Source of the DNA: Prostheceraeus crozeri | Taxonomy: Eukaryota; Platyhelminthes; Polycladida; Euryleptidae | DNA length: 64,000 nucleotides | NCBI GenBank assembly: GCA_907163375.1 | Contig: CAJQUW010011025.1 | Span: forward strand, 1-64,000 | Direction: 5' to 3' | Shown: piece by piece, positions 33,352 through 44,537 of the stretch | How the letters are laid out: each line of letters starts with the position of its first letter | Numbering within the stretch: the first letter of the stretch is position 1 | Notes under the pieces: generated by a model | The model's database searches: none | The model's input: the letters and a program-made list of their open reading frames with translations, nothing else | What the model was told of the DNA's origin: nothing | Program-made: the position numbers and the translations under genes

Positions 33352-34649
33352 TTCCTGACCACTGCCGGTGCTGCTCTCTGCTCGTCTCCAGCGGCCCCTG
33401 ACCCTGAGTCCTTCATGACCTCCTCCCATGCTGCTCTCGGATGATCTCTACCTGCCCCTGACCCTGAGTCCTTCCTGACCTCCTCCCATGCTGCTCTCGG
33501 ATGATCTCAACCTGCCCCTGACCCTGAGTCCTTCCTGACCTCCTCCCATGCTGCTCTCGGATGATCTCAACCTGCCCCTGACCCTGAGTCCTTCCTGACC
33601 TCCTCCCATGCTGCTCTCGGATGATCTCTACCTGCCCCTGAACCTGAGTCCTTCCTGACCTCCTCCCATGCTGCTCTCAGTTGGTCTCCACCTGCCCCTG
33701 ACCCTGAGTCCTTCCTGACCTCCTCCCATGCTGCTCTCGGTTGGTCTTTACCTGCCCCTGACCATACTTCCTTCCTGACCTCCTCCCATGCTGCTCTCGC
33801 ATGATCTCCACCTGCCCCTGACCCTGAGTCCTTCCTGACCACCTCCCATGCTGCTCTCGGATGATCTCCACCTGCCCCTGCCCCTGAGTCCTTCATGACC
33901 ACCTCCCATGATGCTCACAGTTGATCTCCACCTGCCCCTGACCCTGAGTCCTTCCTGACCACCTCCCATGCTGCTCTCGGTTGGTCTCCAACTGCACCTG
34001 ACCCTGAGTCCTTCCTGACCTCCTCCCATGCTGCTCTCGCATGATCTCCACCTGCCCCTGACCCTGAGTCCTTCCTGACCTCCTCCCATGCTGCTCTCGG
34101 ATGATCTCCACCTGCCCCTGACCCTGAGTCCTTCCTGACCACCTCCCATGCTGCTCTCGCATGATCTCCACCTGCCCCTGACCCTGAGTCCTTCCTGACC
34201 ACCTCCCATGCTGCTCTCGGTTGGTCTCCACCTGTCCCTGACCCTGAGTCCTTCATGACCACCTCCCATGATGCTCACAGTTGATCTCCACCTGCCCCTG
34301 ACCCTGAGTCCTTCCTGACCACCTCCCATGCTGCTCTCGGTTGGTCTCCAACTGCACCTGACCCTGAGTCCTTCCTGACCACCTCCCATGCTGCTCTCGC
34401 ATGATCTCCACCTGCCCCTGACCCTGAGTCCTTCCTGACCTCCTCCCATGCTGCTCTCGGATGATCTCCACCTGCCCTTGACCCTGAGTCCTTCCTGACC
34501 TCCTCCCATGCTGCTCTCGGGTGGTCTCCACCTGTCCCTGACCCTGAGTCCTTCCTGACCTCCTCCCATGATGCTCACAGTTGATCTCCACCTGTCCCTG
34601 ACCCTGAGTCCTTCCTGACCTCCTCCGATGCTGCTCTCGGGTGGTCTTT
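33352..34649. repeat. 60-bp minisatellite, ~21.6 copies
   Basis: The unit is exactly 60 bp and reads CCTCCCATGCTGCTCTCGG, then a variable TGATCTC/TGGTCTC, then CACCTGCCCCTGACCCTGAG and TCCTTCCTGA. Because 60 is divisible by three, several minus frames stay open as 20-residue peptide repeats (276 codons at 33748-34578), but the variants do not favour a frame. Distinct unit types recur in the same order 360 bp apart (33900/34260, 33960/34320), which is a higher-order structure. Confidence 0.95.
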
Positions 34650-35100
34650 AATAATATTTGTCCGAAGTCGACCCTTTATGTCGTGATTTTCCCTGAATTG
34701 AGTGGGATGATATTCTAACTTCAATTAGCAAGCTTCTGCAACATCAAACAACAGCTGTCGATAAAATTTGCTACATCTCTCATGTTCTCGGGTTGCTATC
34801 TAGGAAGTGTTGGCAGTAGAAATTCTATTATCTTGCGTAGTTGTCTGAGATACGATGAACAGACGTCAAGTACAGAAGGGACGTCACCGCATTAGTTGCT
34901 GTTATCGACATTGTTTGTAGGGGATAACTGCTAACTCCACAAAACAACTAAGTAATGAAAACCATCTCCATGGTGTACCAGATGTTCTACAGACATAAAG
35001 TAGTAGAAATAAACAATGAAGAGTTCGGATATGAAGATGTTTTTTTAATCAGAAACTCCCACAGCTATAATTGTTTTGGGAAATGTCAAAGGATCGACAT
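34650..35100. other. Unassigned DNA
   Basis: No coding or repeat signal seen. Confidence 0.4.
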
Positions 35101-35106
35101 GTTAAG

Positions 35107-35632
35107 GGCCTTCGCGCACTAGGCAACCACAGAAGTGAGCGACCATGGAAAGGCGACCAGATGACTCCACATGGAAGATGAATAAGGAAGAATTGGAAAG
35201 TCATATTAACTCGTTATGAAGAAGAAAATGAACTAAAAGTGATTGCAGATCCGTCCTCTCTGAGTTAGCATCTGATTTTTGCATGCGCAGATTTATACAA
35301 GCCATGTGTTGCAGGACAAGTATGCTTCACATACATTATATTTCAAGAAGCTAATTACCCCAGCTGTGACATGCAATCTATAATTCAACAGCTTCTCACC
35401 TTTCTCGCACAAATCTCGAATAAACTTTGATCAATGAAGTTGTGAATGAGAAAAAGGAAGATATATAGTGGTCACCGCGACCAAGAACGCCTAGTGAAAG
35501 CTTTGATATTGACTGCCATGTACTTAGGTGGTCGCTGGGCTTCCTGGTCGCATGTGCATTAATAACAGTCGCTACGACTAAGTGCGCGGACATCACAGGT
35601 GATCCCTATATCCACAAAGGACTTGCTGTTCA
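35107..35632. mobile_element. Candidate MITE with CGCGCACT ends
   Basis: Left end GGCCTTCGCGCACTAGGC; right end reads CTAAGTGCGCGGAC near 35579-35592, an inverted match over about 12 bp (CGCGCACT). Many GGTCGC/GCGACC motifs lie inside. Its right end (35568-35632) is duplicated directly at 35923-35989. Superfamily unassigned, no target duplication found. Confidence 0.5.
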
Positions 35633-35922
35633 TCTTACTTACAACGATATCCCGTCAACCATTTTTGAGGGTGAGACGTCTCGCTCGGAAAATATTGGCC
35701 ATGTTTTGTAAAAATCTAAGTTCATTGGATTTGAATATTCACGAAAACCATCAACTGAAACATCAAATAATAGTTCTTCACAATGATTTCATAATGGCAT
35801 TAGGGACCTGCAAAGCTTCGAGAGAAATTCGAATCGGTTCACTTTGACTGGTCAAGAATCTCTCCAATTGTATTCTGTTGATTTGTGACCTCTTCTCGAT
35901 CGACACGACTCTGCATTAACAG

Positions 35923-35989
35923 GGGTCGCTACGACTAAGTACGCGGACATCACAGGTAATCCCTGCATCCACATCGGACTTGCTGTTCC
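35923..35989 (+). repeat. Direct repeat of 35568-35632
   Basis: About 65 bp (GTCGCTACGACTAAGT, CGCGGACATCACAGGT) repeated about 355 bp downstream with a handful of mismatches. Confidence 0.85.
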
Positions 35990-36226
35990 ACTCGTGAAGT
36001 TTAAAGAAGCTTGTGATGCTGGATTCTTTTGAAAACCATTGAAGATGTCGGTTGCTAAACAAGAATAAGTCGAAACAGCTGCATGCTATACAGTTTGTGC
36101 TGCACATGCTGAGCCTACACAGCACGTGCCGGTTGCAAGCTCGGGTTCCTAAAAACTTTTTAAATCATGAACCTAAGCTACCATGCTATTCAATTACCAG
36201 ACCCGGTCTAATCCAAGCTTAAGGTC

Positions 36227-37071
36227 GAATTCGAATGACGCGACTGAGGCGACTCGAGAAGCGCGACTGTCAACTTGCACTGCTTTCCATTGTATCGAAT
36301 CACCCCGTTTCGAATCACGCGACTCTAGTCGTACAGTCGACGCGTCTACGGCTCTAAGCACGCGACTCCAGCCGCTTCGGAAGCAATCAGTTGGCAACAG
36401 TCTTCGCGACTATTGACTGCTTAGTGACTCACCACAGAGACAAGAAAGGAAAGACGATGGTTTCATCATATGGGTTGACAATTTAAAAGCTTCACCACCA
36501 ACACATACATAAGATAATTCAGGAGTATTAGGAAATTTTCTCGTGGGTAAAAGCCGTCATTCTTTACTACCTTTCCTATGTTAGATTTCTCGATTAAACC
36601 ACAGTCGCCTTCTTTTCCATGTGAGCCAATATCGACCAGCAATTTATATTTTGCATGTATAAATGCCAACAAGACTACAGAGAAATAATCCCTATAGTTA
36701 CAAAATTGAGAGCCACTTTTCCCGGGACAATTCGATCAAAGATAGCATACTTAAGATTGAATTGGTCAATATTCAGGCCAAATAACTTTCTAAATATTGT
36801 TTCATCTTTCATCAAATGCCTTTCTATTAGAATACATTGAAATTCTTTGACTTCTCTTTTCGCATAAACTTCATGTATATCTCTTATTTTCATCTTTACA
36901 GCGAGAACCGTTGTTTCTTCTCCATCTTCCTCCTCCAAGAGAGCAGATAATAAAGCTCGTCGCTTCACCATTTCCATAGCCTAACACAGACAGCTGAACA
37001 ACAGCGACATGAAAGCGGCTGTAATCGTGACTCATTACAGTCGTACGACTCTAGTCGCGTCATTCGAATTC
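36227..37071 (-). mobile_element. Internally deleted PIF/Harbinger-like element
   Basis: Perfect 19-bp inverted ends: GAATTCGAATGACGCGACT at 36227-36245 and its complement at 37053-37071. Subterminal regions are packed with CGACT/AGTCG motifs (about ten on the left side), likely transposase-binding sites. The centre holds two fragments of a Harbinger-type nuclease. No convincing 3-bp target duplication was identified. Confidence 0.75.
36466..36977 (-). pseudogene. Harbinger-type nuclease, middle deleted
   Basis: First frame (36977-36675, 100 codons) has REVKEFQCILIERHLMKDE and FRKLFGLNIDQF, like the N-terminal region of PIF/Harbinger nucleases. The second frame (36672-36466, 68 codons) has KYKLLVDIGSHGKEGDCG and SNIGKVV, like the second catalytic block (VDVG...G..SDGG). 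The intervening part with the first catalytic Asp and metal-site neighbours is missing. Acidic EEEDGEE near the start is not typical of the family. Confidence 0.6.
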
Positions 37072-39050
37072 CATCTTTCTACAAACAGTCTACAATATAG
37101 TTATCAAAGTATTCTGTAATCCTATTAACTTGTACAAGTATGACATTCAGCTACGAATTTGGAAGTCGGCAGATTTAAGCCTACAATATATTGTTGTGAA
37201 CTCTGCCTGAGTAAATAATTTAACCCTTTCATGCACATTGTGCCTTTTAGAGGACATCCTTTGAACACATGTTTGACCCCAAAGCGGCAAAAATTTGTAA
37301 CTAAAAAAAAGAGAAGATCAATGCACTTCTAATGGCGCCTCTACAGACTTCGTACGATCCCTAGAACGCCAGCAAATTGAATTTAAAGAAAATTTATATT
37401 TTTCAAAAAATCTTTTATTTTGAAAATAATTCATGCATCAATAGGTTACGGATGATAATTGCGGACAGGCATGGCATGTTAGGCTGCATTTGGAAAGACA
37501 ATTCAGCGATATAATATTTTCGGACCTTGCTGTAAAAATTCCATTATCACTTTCTGAAGATTTATATAGAAATGATAGAATCTGGGAAAACTGGCGCTTC
37601 AACGGGCTCTGGATTTAGGTATAGGAGCGATTGATGAAGGCTGCGTTTCCAGTCTCAGATGAGATTCAAAAGACTTCTAACAGCCTGAGGTTACAAGCCA
37701 AGATGCCATCATCAAGCATAATTCCTGGCAAAACAAGGCCAATGTGATTCGCATATCAAGCCAACATTCACTATCCAACTCATAATCTACCATGAGTTGT
37801 CAAATGTGTCTTTCCAAATAGGCGAGTTATAAAGCAGACTACATTTATCTAAGAAAAATAGACGCAAGTTTGACTGCTTACTTTATCAACTGCCATGGAA
37901 TCAGTGTATACTTCAACAGCTATCCAAAAACGTTTTTAATGTACCTATATACTTTCGTTTTGATTTTGCTACCTTTCGGCCAATGTTCCACCGCAACATG
38001 CAGATCATGAAATGGTCAGCTTTCTCCATGTATTTCTATATTTGGTTGATTGGATAGCACTAATTAATGACAGATAGATTGCATTCTTTTGAGATCATAT
38101 TCACAAACGGTACATTTAGCTTCACCGTCCACCATTCCAGCGGTTGCAAGGTTTCTTATACATTTTCTCATAACGTGTCCGAAACATTTCATGTAGCGTC
38201 TATTCACATTAATTAACACCTGCCTGTCGGTGCTTGAAAGACTTGCTCGTTGCTCATGTTAAGAATTCACGAGATCTTCAATATCCCTCGGCTAAGCAGG
38301 ACTTAAATCAAAAAGCTATGCAAATTTTCTATGATTCGATTCGACTAAAAATTCGCCGATTCGCAGGTCCTTAAATGGGATGGTGTCCTTTGCTTCGAAG
38401 AAAGCTCAGCAGCTCACAAGTCCGATTGCATGGAGATCCCAACTTCTCAGTTTAAGATACTAATAGCCTCTGACGTCATCCGGGGACCTCCAATTACCTC
38501 TTCGACCTATCAATGTGACAGTCACATTTACATCTGTTGTTCTAAAATGCTTAGCTTCGTTAAAGGACGCTTTGTGATCATTATGATGTTCAATGTTGGT
38601 CGCATAATCGTTAACAATCAGCTCAATTTTCAACAATAAAATTCAAATTTACGACAAAACTGAGCATTTTAGAGCATTGAACATTGCCAACAGATAGATG
38701 TGACCTTTGTCAACTATGTGAAAGAGGTAACTTGAGGTCACATAAAGCGTCAGATGCTATTTTTAGCTCAAATGACAAAATGACTCCTTTTTGATCTCCC
38801 TGCAAGACCTCTAAGTCAACTGCGATCTTGAATCATCTATTGGAATATTTAAACGGTTTTCGTGCTGGACTCTTGGAAGAAAAGTCTATTTTGAAGAATC
38901 GTAATGCACATACGCATTGCCATACTTGAATCGCCACATGGAACACAGGATTTCAAATTTTGCAACTCACTCATACAACGCTAGGCTGAATCCCAAAAAG
39001 TAGGGGAACAGCTGCACCCAATCCACGACAATGTCAAAGCATTCTTGTTG
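37072..39050. other. Unassigned DNA with one RING-like open frame
   Basis: Mostly AT-rich. A TTAACCCTTT junction at 37209-37218 resembles a piggyBac-type end, but no partner end was found. See the separate entry at 38064-38254. Confidence 0.4.
38064..38254 (-). other. Open frame with a degraded RING-like Cys/His pattern
   Basis: No start codon near the upstream edge; open for about 63 codons to a TAA. It contains RRYMKCFGHVMRKCIRNL and AKCTVCEYDLK. The spacing C-x2-H-x4-C ... C-x2-C recalls the second half of a RING finger with one ligand missing. It may be an exon or a gene fragment. Similarity to LINE FGHVMR tails was considered. Low certainty. Confidence 0.22.
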
Positions 39051-39067
39051 GTCGCCGCGACCAAATC

Positions 39068-39436
39068 GCATAGTGCGCCGAGACGACCAGGGGACCAAGT
39101 TACGGTTACCAAACCGCCCAGAGGGCGGAGACGAGCAGGGGACCAAGTTGCATAGTGCGAAGAGACGAATAGGGGACCAAGTTACGGTTACCAAGCCGCC
39201 TAGAACGCGGAGACGAGCAGGGGACCAAGTTGCATAGTGCGAAGAGACGAATAGGGGACCAAGTTACGGATACAAATCCGCCTAGAGCGCGGAGACGAGC
39301 AGGGGACCAAGTTGCATAGTGCGAAGAGACGAATAGGGGACCAAGTTACGGATACAAATCCGCCTAGAGCGCGGAGATGAGCAGGGGACCAAGTCGCATA
39401 GTGCGCCGAGACGAGCAGGGGACCAAGTTACGGCAC
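39068..39436. repeat. 82-bp minisatellite, ~4.5 copies
   Basis: Units start with GCATAGTGCG at 39068, 39150, 39232, 39314 and 39396, an exact 82-bp period. Each unit is itself two half-units sharing AGACGARYAGGGGACCAAGT. The sequence before the first unit (GGTCGCCGCGACCAA) resembles the interior of the candidate MITE at 35.1-35.6 kb. Confidence 0.93.
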
Positions 39437-39670
39437 TTCAGTAGTTTTTTACATTCAATAAATGTCATCCTCTCCCTTTCCCTTTCAAATCTGGTTGCAC
39501 TTTAACCTCGGTAAAATGAAGCGAGCTATCGTGATCTCAGGCCCACGTCTCAGAAAGACTTTGTCTAAGGCATGCGGAGGTCTCGTAGAGTATGGCCATC
39601 TCAGACCGTCTACAACTGAACCTTTCATGTGGAACAGAAGGGTTGAAATTAGATTGTTGATCCGATCTGC

Positions 39671-39830
39671 AGTCTCCGTGGCACAGTGGTTAAGCGCTTG
39701 GCCTAGCGATCCTTGGGTCCAGATGTCGAGCCATGAAGGTGTCATTGGAAGTCAGCAGGAAGGGCATCCGGACTAAAAGTGCTACAACGCTCCAGAGAAG
39801 TCTGACTGTGTCAGCACCGTCCAAGCCCCC
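39671..39830 (+). mobile_element. tRNA-derived SINE, copy 1
   Basis: A tRNA-like head GTGGCACAGTGGTTAAGCGC (A box) with GATGTCGAGCC (B-box position), then a body with GTCATTGGAAG, GGAAGGGCATCCGGACTAAA and GTCAGCACCGTCCAAGC. The same layout is found at 41592-41756 and, 5'-truncated, at 60850-60958; a head-only piece is at 56405-56456. All are on the plus strand. Confidence 0.85.
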
Positions 39831-40585
39831 AATATGCGAGAGTAGTGACACCAAAGTTTCATTTCATCCGGGTCATCCACGCACACGAACAGATTTGCAA
39901 AACTTTCTCCACTAATGGGACACTTAGATTGAAAATGGTCTGCATTATCTCAATTTGTCATCATTAATGCATTTTGGAGATATCTCACATCCCAACCATC
40001 CGAGATAACAAAGATAGCTGACAATGCAATCTCCATGAACATACCTAGATTACATTCAGATAGTTTACTGTTGTTTCAATCGACGACTTGACTCAAACAG
40101 CTTCCCTCCTTCAGTTATAAAGTTAATTATGTTTGAGATGCAAGTAGAACTCAAAATAACAAGATGAAACGAGATTTGGGAATACAATGCACTCTCTTGA
40201 GTCTATTTTTAATCATGAATATCCTACATCCTAAACAATTCAAATTGCTTGGAGGAAGCGCTAAGTTGTCAGCAGTTGATGATTCAACTTACTGATATTC
40301 TCTATTTTGAGTAACTATTCAGAACGTCTATATTTAGAATGAAAACTGACACTTAGCATCATCTATTTGCACATAATCGCCTTTCTGGATCGTGTAGACA
40401 GTGAAGCATCGTCTCGTGTGCATGGAATATTAACTGACAGTCTACAGAATGTGGCAATTGCAACAATATTCGAATTCCTGAGCCGTTATTCGATGTGAAC
40501 GAATATCTGCTCTACCCATGCTACGAAGTTAGAGAAAAGCTTTCACACGCTTGCAACACCACCCAGGTTCGGAGTCCGTTCAGGG
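39831..40585. other. Unassigned AT-rich DNA
   Basis: No coding or repeat signal seen. Confidence 0.4.
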
Positions 40586-40672
40586 CGGGCAGACTCGAAC
40601 CTTCGTACTTCTGCACTTTCATACCGAAGCTTTCATACCGATACTCTTAACCAACTGAGCCATCCTGCCACC
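40586..40672 (-). mobile_element. tRNA-like sequence, probably SINE head or tRNA pseudogene
   Basis: The minus strand reads GGTGGCAGGATGGCTCAGTT (A box) and GGTTCGAGTCTGCC (B box), an acceptor-like 5' end and a GCCCGCCC 3' side. The region between the boxes is too long and contains a duplicated TCGGTATGAAAG, so the anticodon arm does not fold normally. A different family from the 39.7-kb SINE. Confidence 0.7.
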
Positions 40673-41591
40673 AAATCTCCCATCTAAAACCAGTTGATAT
40701 TTGTTTCCTGACTGTGCACACTTACATGTTGCTTTATCAGAACTGAATACTGGACTTCTGATTTGCTGGAGAGTCATCTCATCGCGTTGAGTTATTTGTA
40801 TTTCAATTTGAGCCTTCCGCTTTTCGCTCCTTTATTTGCGAAAATATAAGGTGAGAATAAATTTTAAGTTGTGAAAATATTTCATAGAAGGAAAATGAGC
40901 GAAATAAATAAAAAAACTGAGATATGTAAGAAATTTAGAAAATTGTATTTGAATTAGATAGAACATTAAATAGAGAACGAAACTGCACCCAAAATTCTCT
41001 AGGCCACAGTATATATGCTATGTAAATACTTTAAAGCATGCGTCATTTTGTAGATGATTATTATCTAATCAAAAATAAACGTAAAAAATCAGAGAACTAA
41101 GGAAATAATCAATCTTCTTGAGTGTGTTTCGGTTTTAACGAACTGCAAAAAGCGAAAGATTCGCAGCTTCTTCATTAAGCTAATTAGCAAAGAAGAAATG
41201 AACTAGATTGAGAAAGCCTCATTGACCAATAATTCAGTACAATGCGCCGTTTCATAACAGTGTAGGATGATAAGAAGCTTCTTTTCTGGACCTCAACGAA
41301 ATCTGATAATTCCAAAGCTTACCTGTCTGGTTTTGCAGTTGCATCATCGCTGAGACTCTCTGGGAAAACGTGATTTAGCAGCGAAGTATGTTCCACGGCC
41401 GTCATAGAGAAATCTGGAATTCAAAGTGGAGCATCAGAAGATATGCTGGAAGAAGTAACTTAAATATTTAGTAGTTCACATAAGAAAAAATCTTGTGTCG
41501 CATGCCATAATTCAAAAATCAACAGAAACCCCGTTCTGCATGTTTTCTTGTTAATCAATGTAATCGAAACAAATTTTCAATTAACTATCTA

Positions 41592-41756
41592 GTGAATTCC
41601 GTGGTACAATGGTTAAGTGCTTGATCTACAGATCTTCTGGTCCAGAGGTCGAGCCCCGAAAGTGTCATTGGAAGTCCTCAGGAAGGGCATCCGGACTAAA
41701 AGATCACAATGCTTCAGAAAAGTCTGACCACTTGTCAGCACCGTCCAAGCATTAAA
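41592..41756 (+). mobile_element. tRNA-derived SINE, copy 2
   Basis: Head CCGTGGTACAATGGTTAAGT with B box GAGGTCGAGCCCCG, then the same GTCATTGGAAG, GGAAGGGCATCCGGACTAAA and GTCAGCACCGTCCAAGC blocks as copy 1. The best-preserved B box of the set. Confidence 0.87.
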
Positions 41757-42059
41757 GTCCATCTGCATGCATTAAACAACATGGAACTTTGATCATGATT
41801 ACTACTATGTTAAACAGGGACTGACAGGCAATCCGGATGAAATCTACTGCAACTTTTCAACACATGCACTGAAATAAAACATTGTTCCCTATGTGTCACC
41901 ATCAGAGGCAGAGACTTTGAACGTTGATAAGGCGAATTTCTCAAACGAAGATTATTCTTCTTAATCCAAAGACAAGTTATATACCAAAATTTGTTGAATA
42001 TTCGTACCGTGTATATTCACCCTTGAATAATTGCGATTTCGAACTTGCTGATAACAGAC

Positions 42060-42945
42060 TTGTGTTGCATGTAATTGAAATTACAATTACCGTAATTAGC
42101 AATTGTAATCAACTACATTTTAACCATGTAATTGAGAAGTAATTGCAATTACTTAGCAGTCAACACTGACAAATACAAGGTGATCATAAAGTCGATTGTA
42201 GGGTTTGATTGCCAAATATAATATTGTTCAATATCTCCTAGAGGGTGTATGTAAGGACTAAGTATCAACCAATATCATAAATTTAAAGAATAAAACATAA
42301 AGTTGTGTTGTCGACTTATTTAATTAGCCAAATTCAAATTGAATTCAATTAAATATTTTAACCAATAAAAATACATGCATTTCATATAATTATCTCCTGT
42401 TCACGGATCATTTCAATTCTAATTCTAATTTTCGGTAAAACTCCAATTTTCTCAAGTTTTTATGCATCTAGATCTCAAATTTTTCAAACCAAAAGAAATA
42501 AATTTCAAAATTAAGTCATTGTTCGACGTCCTTACCATAATTGTCAATGCACTGTTGGAGTATTCAACATGTTGTAGTCAGTCAATATTCAGTATGAACT
42601 ACTTTATTCTCCTCGTCGAAAATACGTTACAATAACTCCTAATAATAAGACGTTGTGATATCATGCATAGATGTGTACCTAGGGTATTAAAAACCGGCAA
42701 CGTTTTTAAAGAAATTTGTGACGAAACAAATAGTCGAAATCTAAATTAAGAACCGGCAACGTTTTTAAAGAAATTTGTGACGAAACAAATAGTCGAAATC
42801 TAAATTAAGAACCGGCAGTTATCTAAAGTAAATGTAAAGTACTTGACACGAAATTGAAGAAAAACGTAGAAATTTGTAATTGTAATCAATCACATTGATA
42901 GAGATGCAATTAGTAATAATTACTAACTACATTTTTGTCATAGGT
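42060..42945. mobile_element. Candidate AT-rich MITE with AATTGYAATTAC ends
   Basis: Clusters of TTGTAATTGCAATTAC-like words lie at 42067-42155 and again at 42868-42935, resembling the subterminal repeats of hAT-like elements. No clean terminal repeat or target duplication could be set. It encloses a 59-bp tandem duplication (42692-42820). Confidence 0.35.
42692..42820 (+). repeat. 59-bp tandem duplication
   Basis: Two identical units starting AACCGGCAACG at 42692 and 42751, and the first bases of a third at 42810. Near-perfect identity indicates a recent event. Confidence 0.93.
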
Positions 42946-43924
42946 TATTTTTGGGAATCTCAATTTTAAAAGAAACCTTTCTATGCCACTGCATGCATTT
43001 CTGATAATGTAATTTCAACAAGTAATCTGCTTCAAAACACTGTCATGCACATGATGATAAATGTTAAGAATGAATTTGTAGATACCGATATATAATGATA
43101 ACAGTCGATGTTCGGTCGAAAACAGAATTATCAAAGGAATAAATTATTTATAAGTTGGAGGCAACAGTTATTTTTGTTTATGTTTTACAAGTCGTGAATA
43201 ATAACAGTATTTAACAGATGCAACGAACTTTGAGTTACAGCTGTCTTACATCATGATAGTAGTTTCATAGCGGTGAGCGCAGGTGGATGCGCAGGACTTA
43301 TTATTACTAACCAGACTTGTTGCTCAACACCAGACTCAATTACTCATACAATAAAAATGATTACAATAATTGTTGTCCTGGAATTGGTCGATGAGTGAAA
43401 GGGAAACTGACGTAGTAACACTGAATCGTGAGCCGCATTGATGCAGCAACCATCTACTTTAACTAAATATATGCAGAAAATGACAGGTTGGTTGAAGAAG
43501 AAGGATGCGTGAGCTCAAAGTCAACTAAAATACTCGAAATCGATTGGTTTTTGCCTAATACGAGTAGGTTTATAGGCATGTGTTATATAAGAGCTAGAAC
43601 TTTTACCCGACAGTGTATTCTACATAAAAGCGATAAAGTAAATCAAAGGATTGTTTTATCAATCCGAACGTTATGACCCAAAAGTCACTTGACATTATTT
43701 TGAGAGTTGCACTACAAAGAATCTTTACGAAACAAGTGAATGGCCTTTATTATCATTTCTATAAAATCATAAACCAAATTTATCAAAAAATAAGAGCACC
43801 AGAATTCGGTCTCACACACCTTGACAAGTATAATGCGGCTAGTAGGCTCTTTATTCTGCGAAAGTTCTCTTCACTTTGCTTACCTGTGGTTCAGATAGGC
43901 GAATGAGTACATCTTGTTGTAGTC

Positions 43925-44537
43925 AGTTACTCTTCTTATCAGGCAGGATCAAAGAAAAACACATTCGACCAATAGGACGCAGATTGCAGTTTTCTGCAAA
44001 AATGAAATTTTCTACGTTTTCTCTAACTAAATGAAAAGTACTAAGCTCAGAGTCATAATTTTTGGCATGGAATGTCTTCAGGTCATTTCCTATTATGTGC
44101 ATGTACTATTATTATGCTTCTGATCGACAATGTATGTGAGAGAGTGGTTGAATGTGGATAAAGTTGCTCAAAATGTTTGGGTTTACCGACATTGAGAGGC
44201 TCGTCAAATCTAATTGTGTTTAGCTTTATAGACAGGGGTGCATGAACATGAAAGGAAATTACTTGAAGACATTCCATGCCAAAAATTATGACTCTCGGCT
44301 TAGTACTTTTTGTTTGATCAGAGAAAACATACAAAATTTCATTTTAGCCAAAAACTGCAATCTGCGTGCCATTGGATTTACATATGTTTTTCTTTGATCC
44401 TGTCTGACAAGAAGAAGAGCTAACTAGAACTCGGCAGACGTGCCGATTCGTAGTAAACAAGTGGTGTACATTATTCAAATGTGAAAGTCTCATTTTCGGC
44501 CTCGTTTCCTGCAGAAACTCGCTCTGGGTGCCGGACT
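43925..44537. mobile_element. Foldback element with ~185-bp arms
   Basis: The left arm 43925-44105 is the inverse of 44239-44424 at roughly 80 percent identity (shared AGGATCAAAGAAAAACA, CATAATTTTTGGCATGGAAT, CATGGAATGTCTTCA). The loop is about 133 bp. The right arm continues outward to 44537 and matches a solitary copy at 30445-30662. Transcripts would fold into long hairpins. Confidence 0.82.

Noticed and set aside
33748-34578. 276-codon frame as a real repetitive protein
   Set aside because: Several minus frames are open at once, there is no start context or flanking coding signal, and variants do not favour a frame.
37209-37218. piggyBac-like end at TTAACCCTTT
   Set aside because: No matching opposite end or transposase was seen.
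40586-40672. Functional tRNA gene on the minus strand
   Set aside because: The region between the A and B boxes is too long and internally duplicated, so the anticodon arm cannot form properly.
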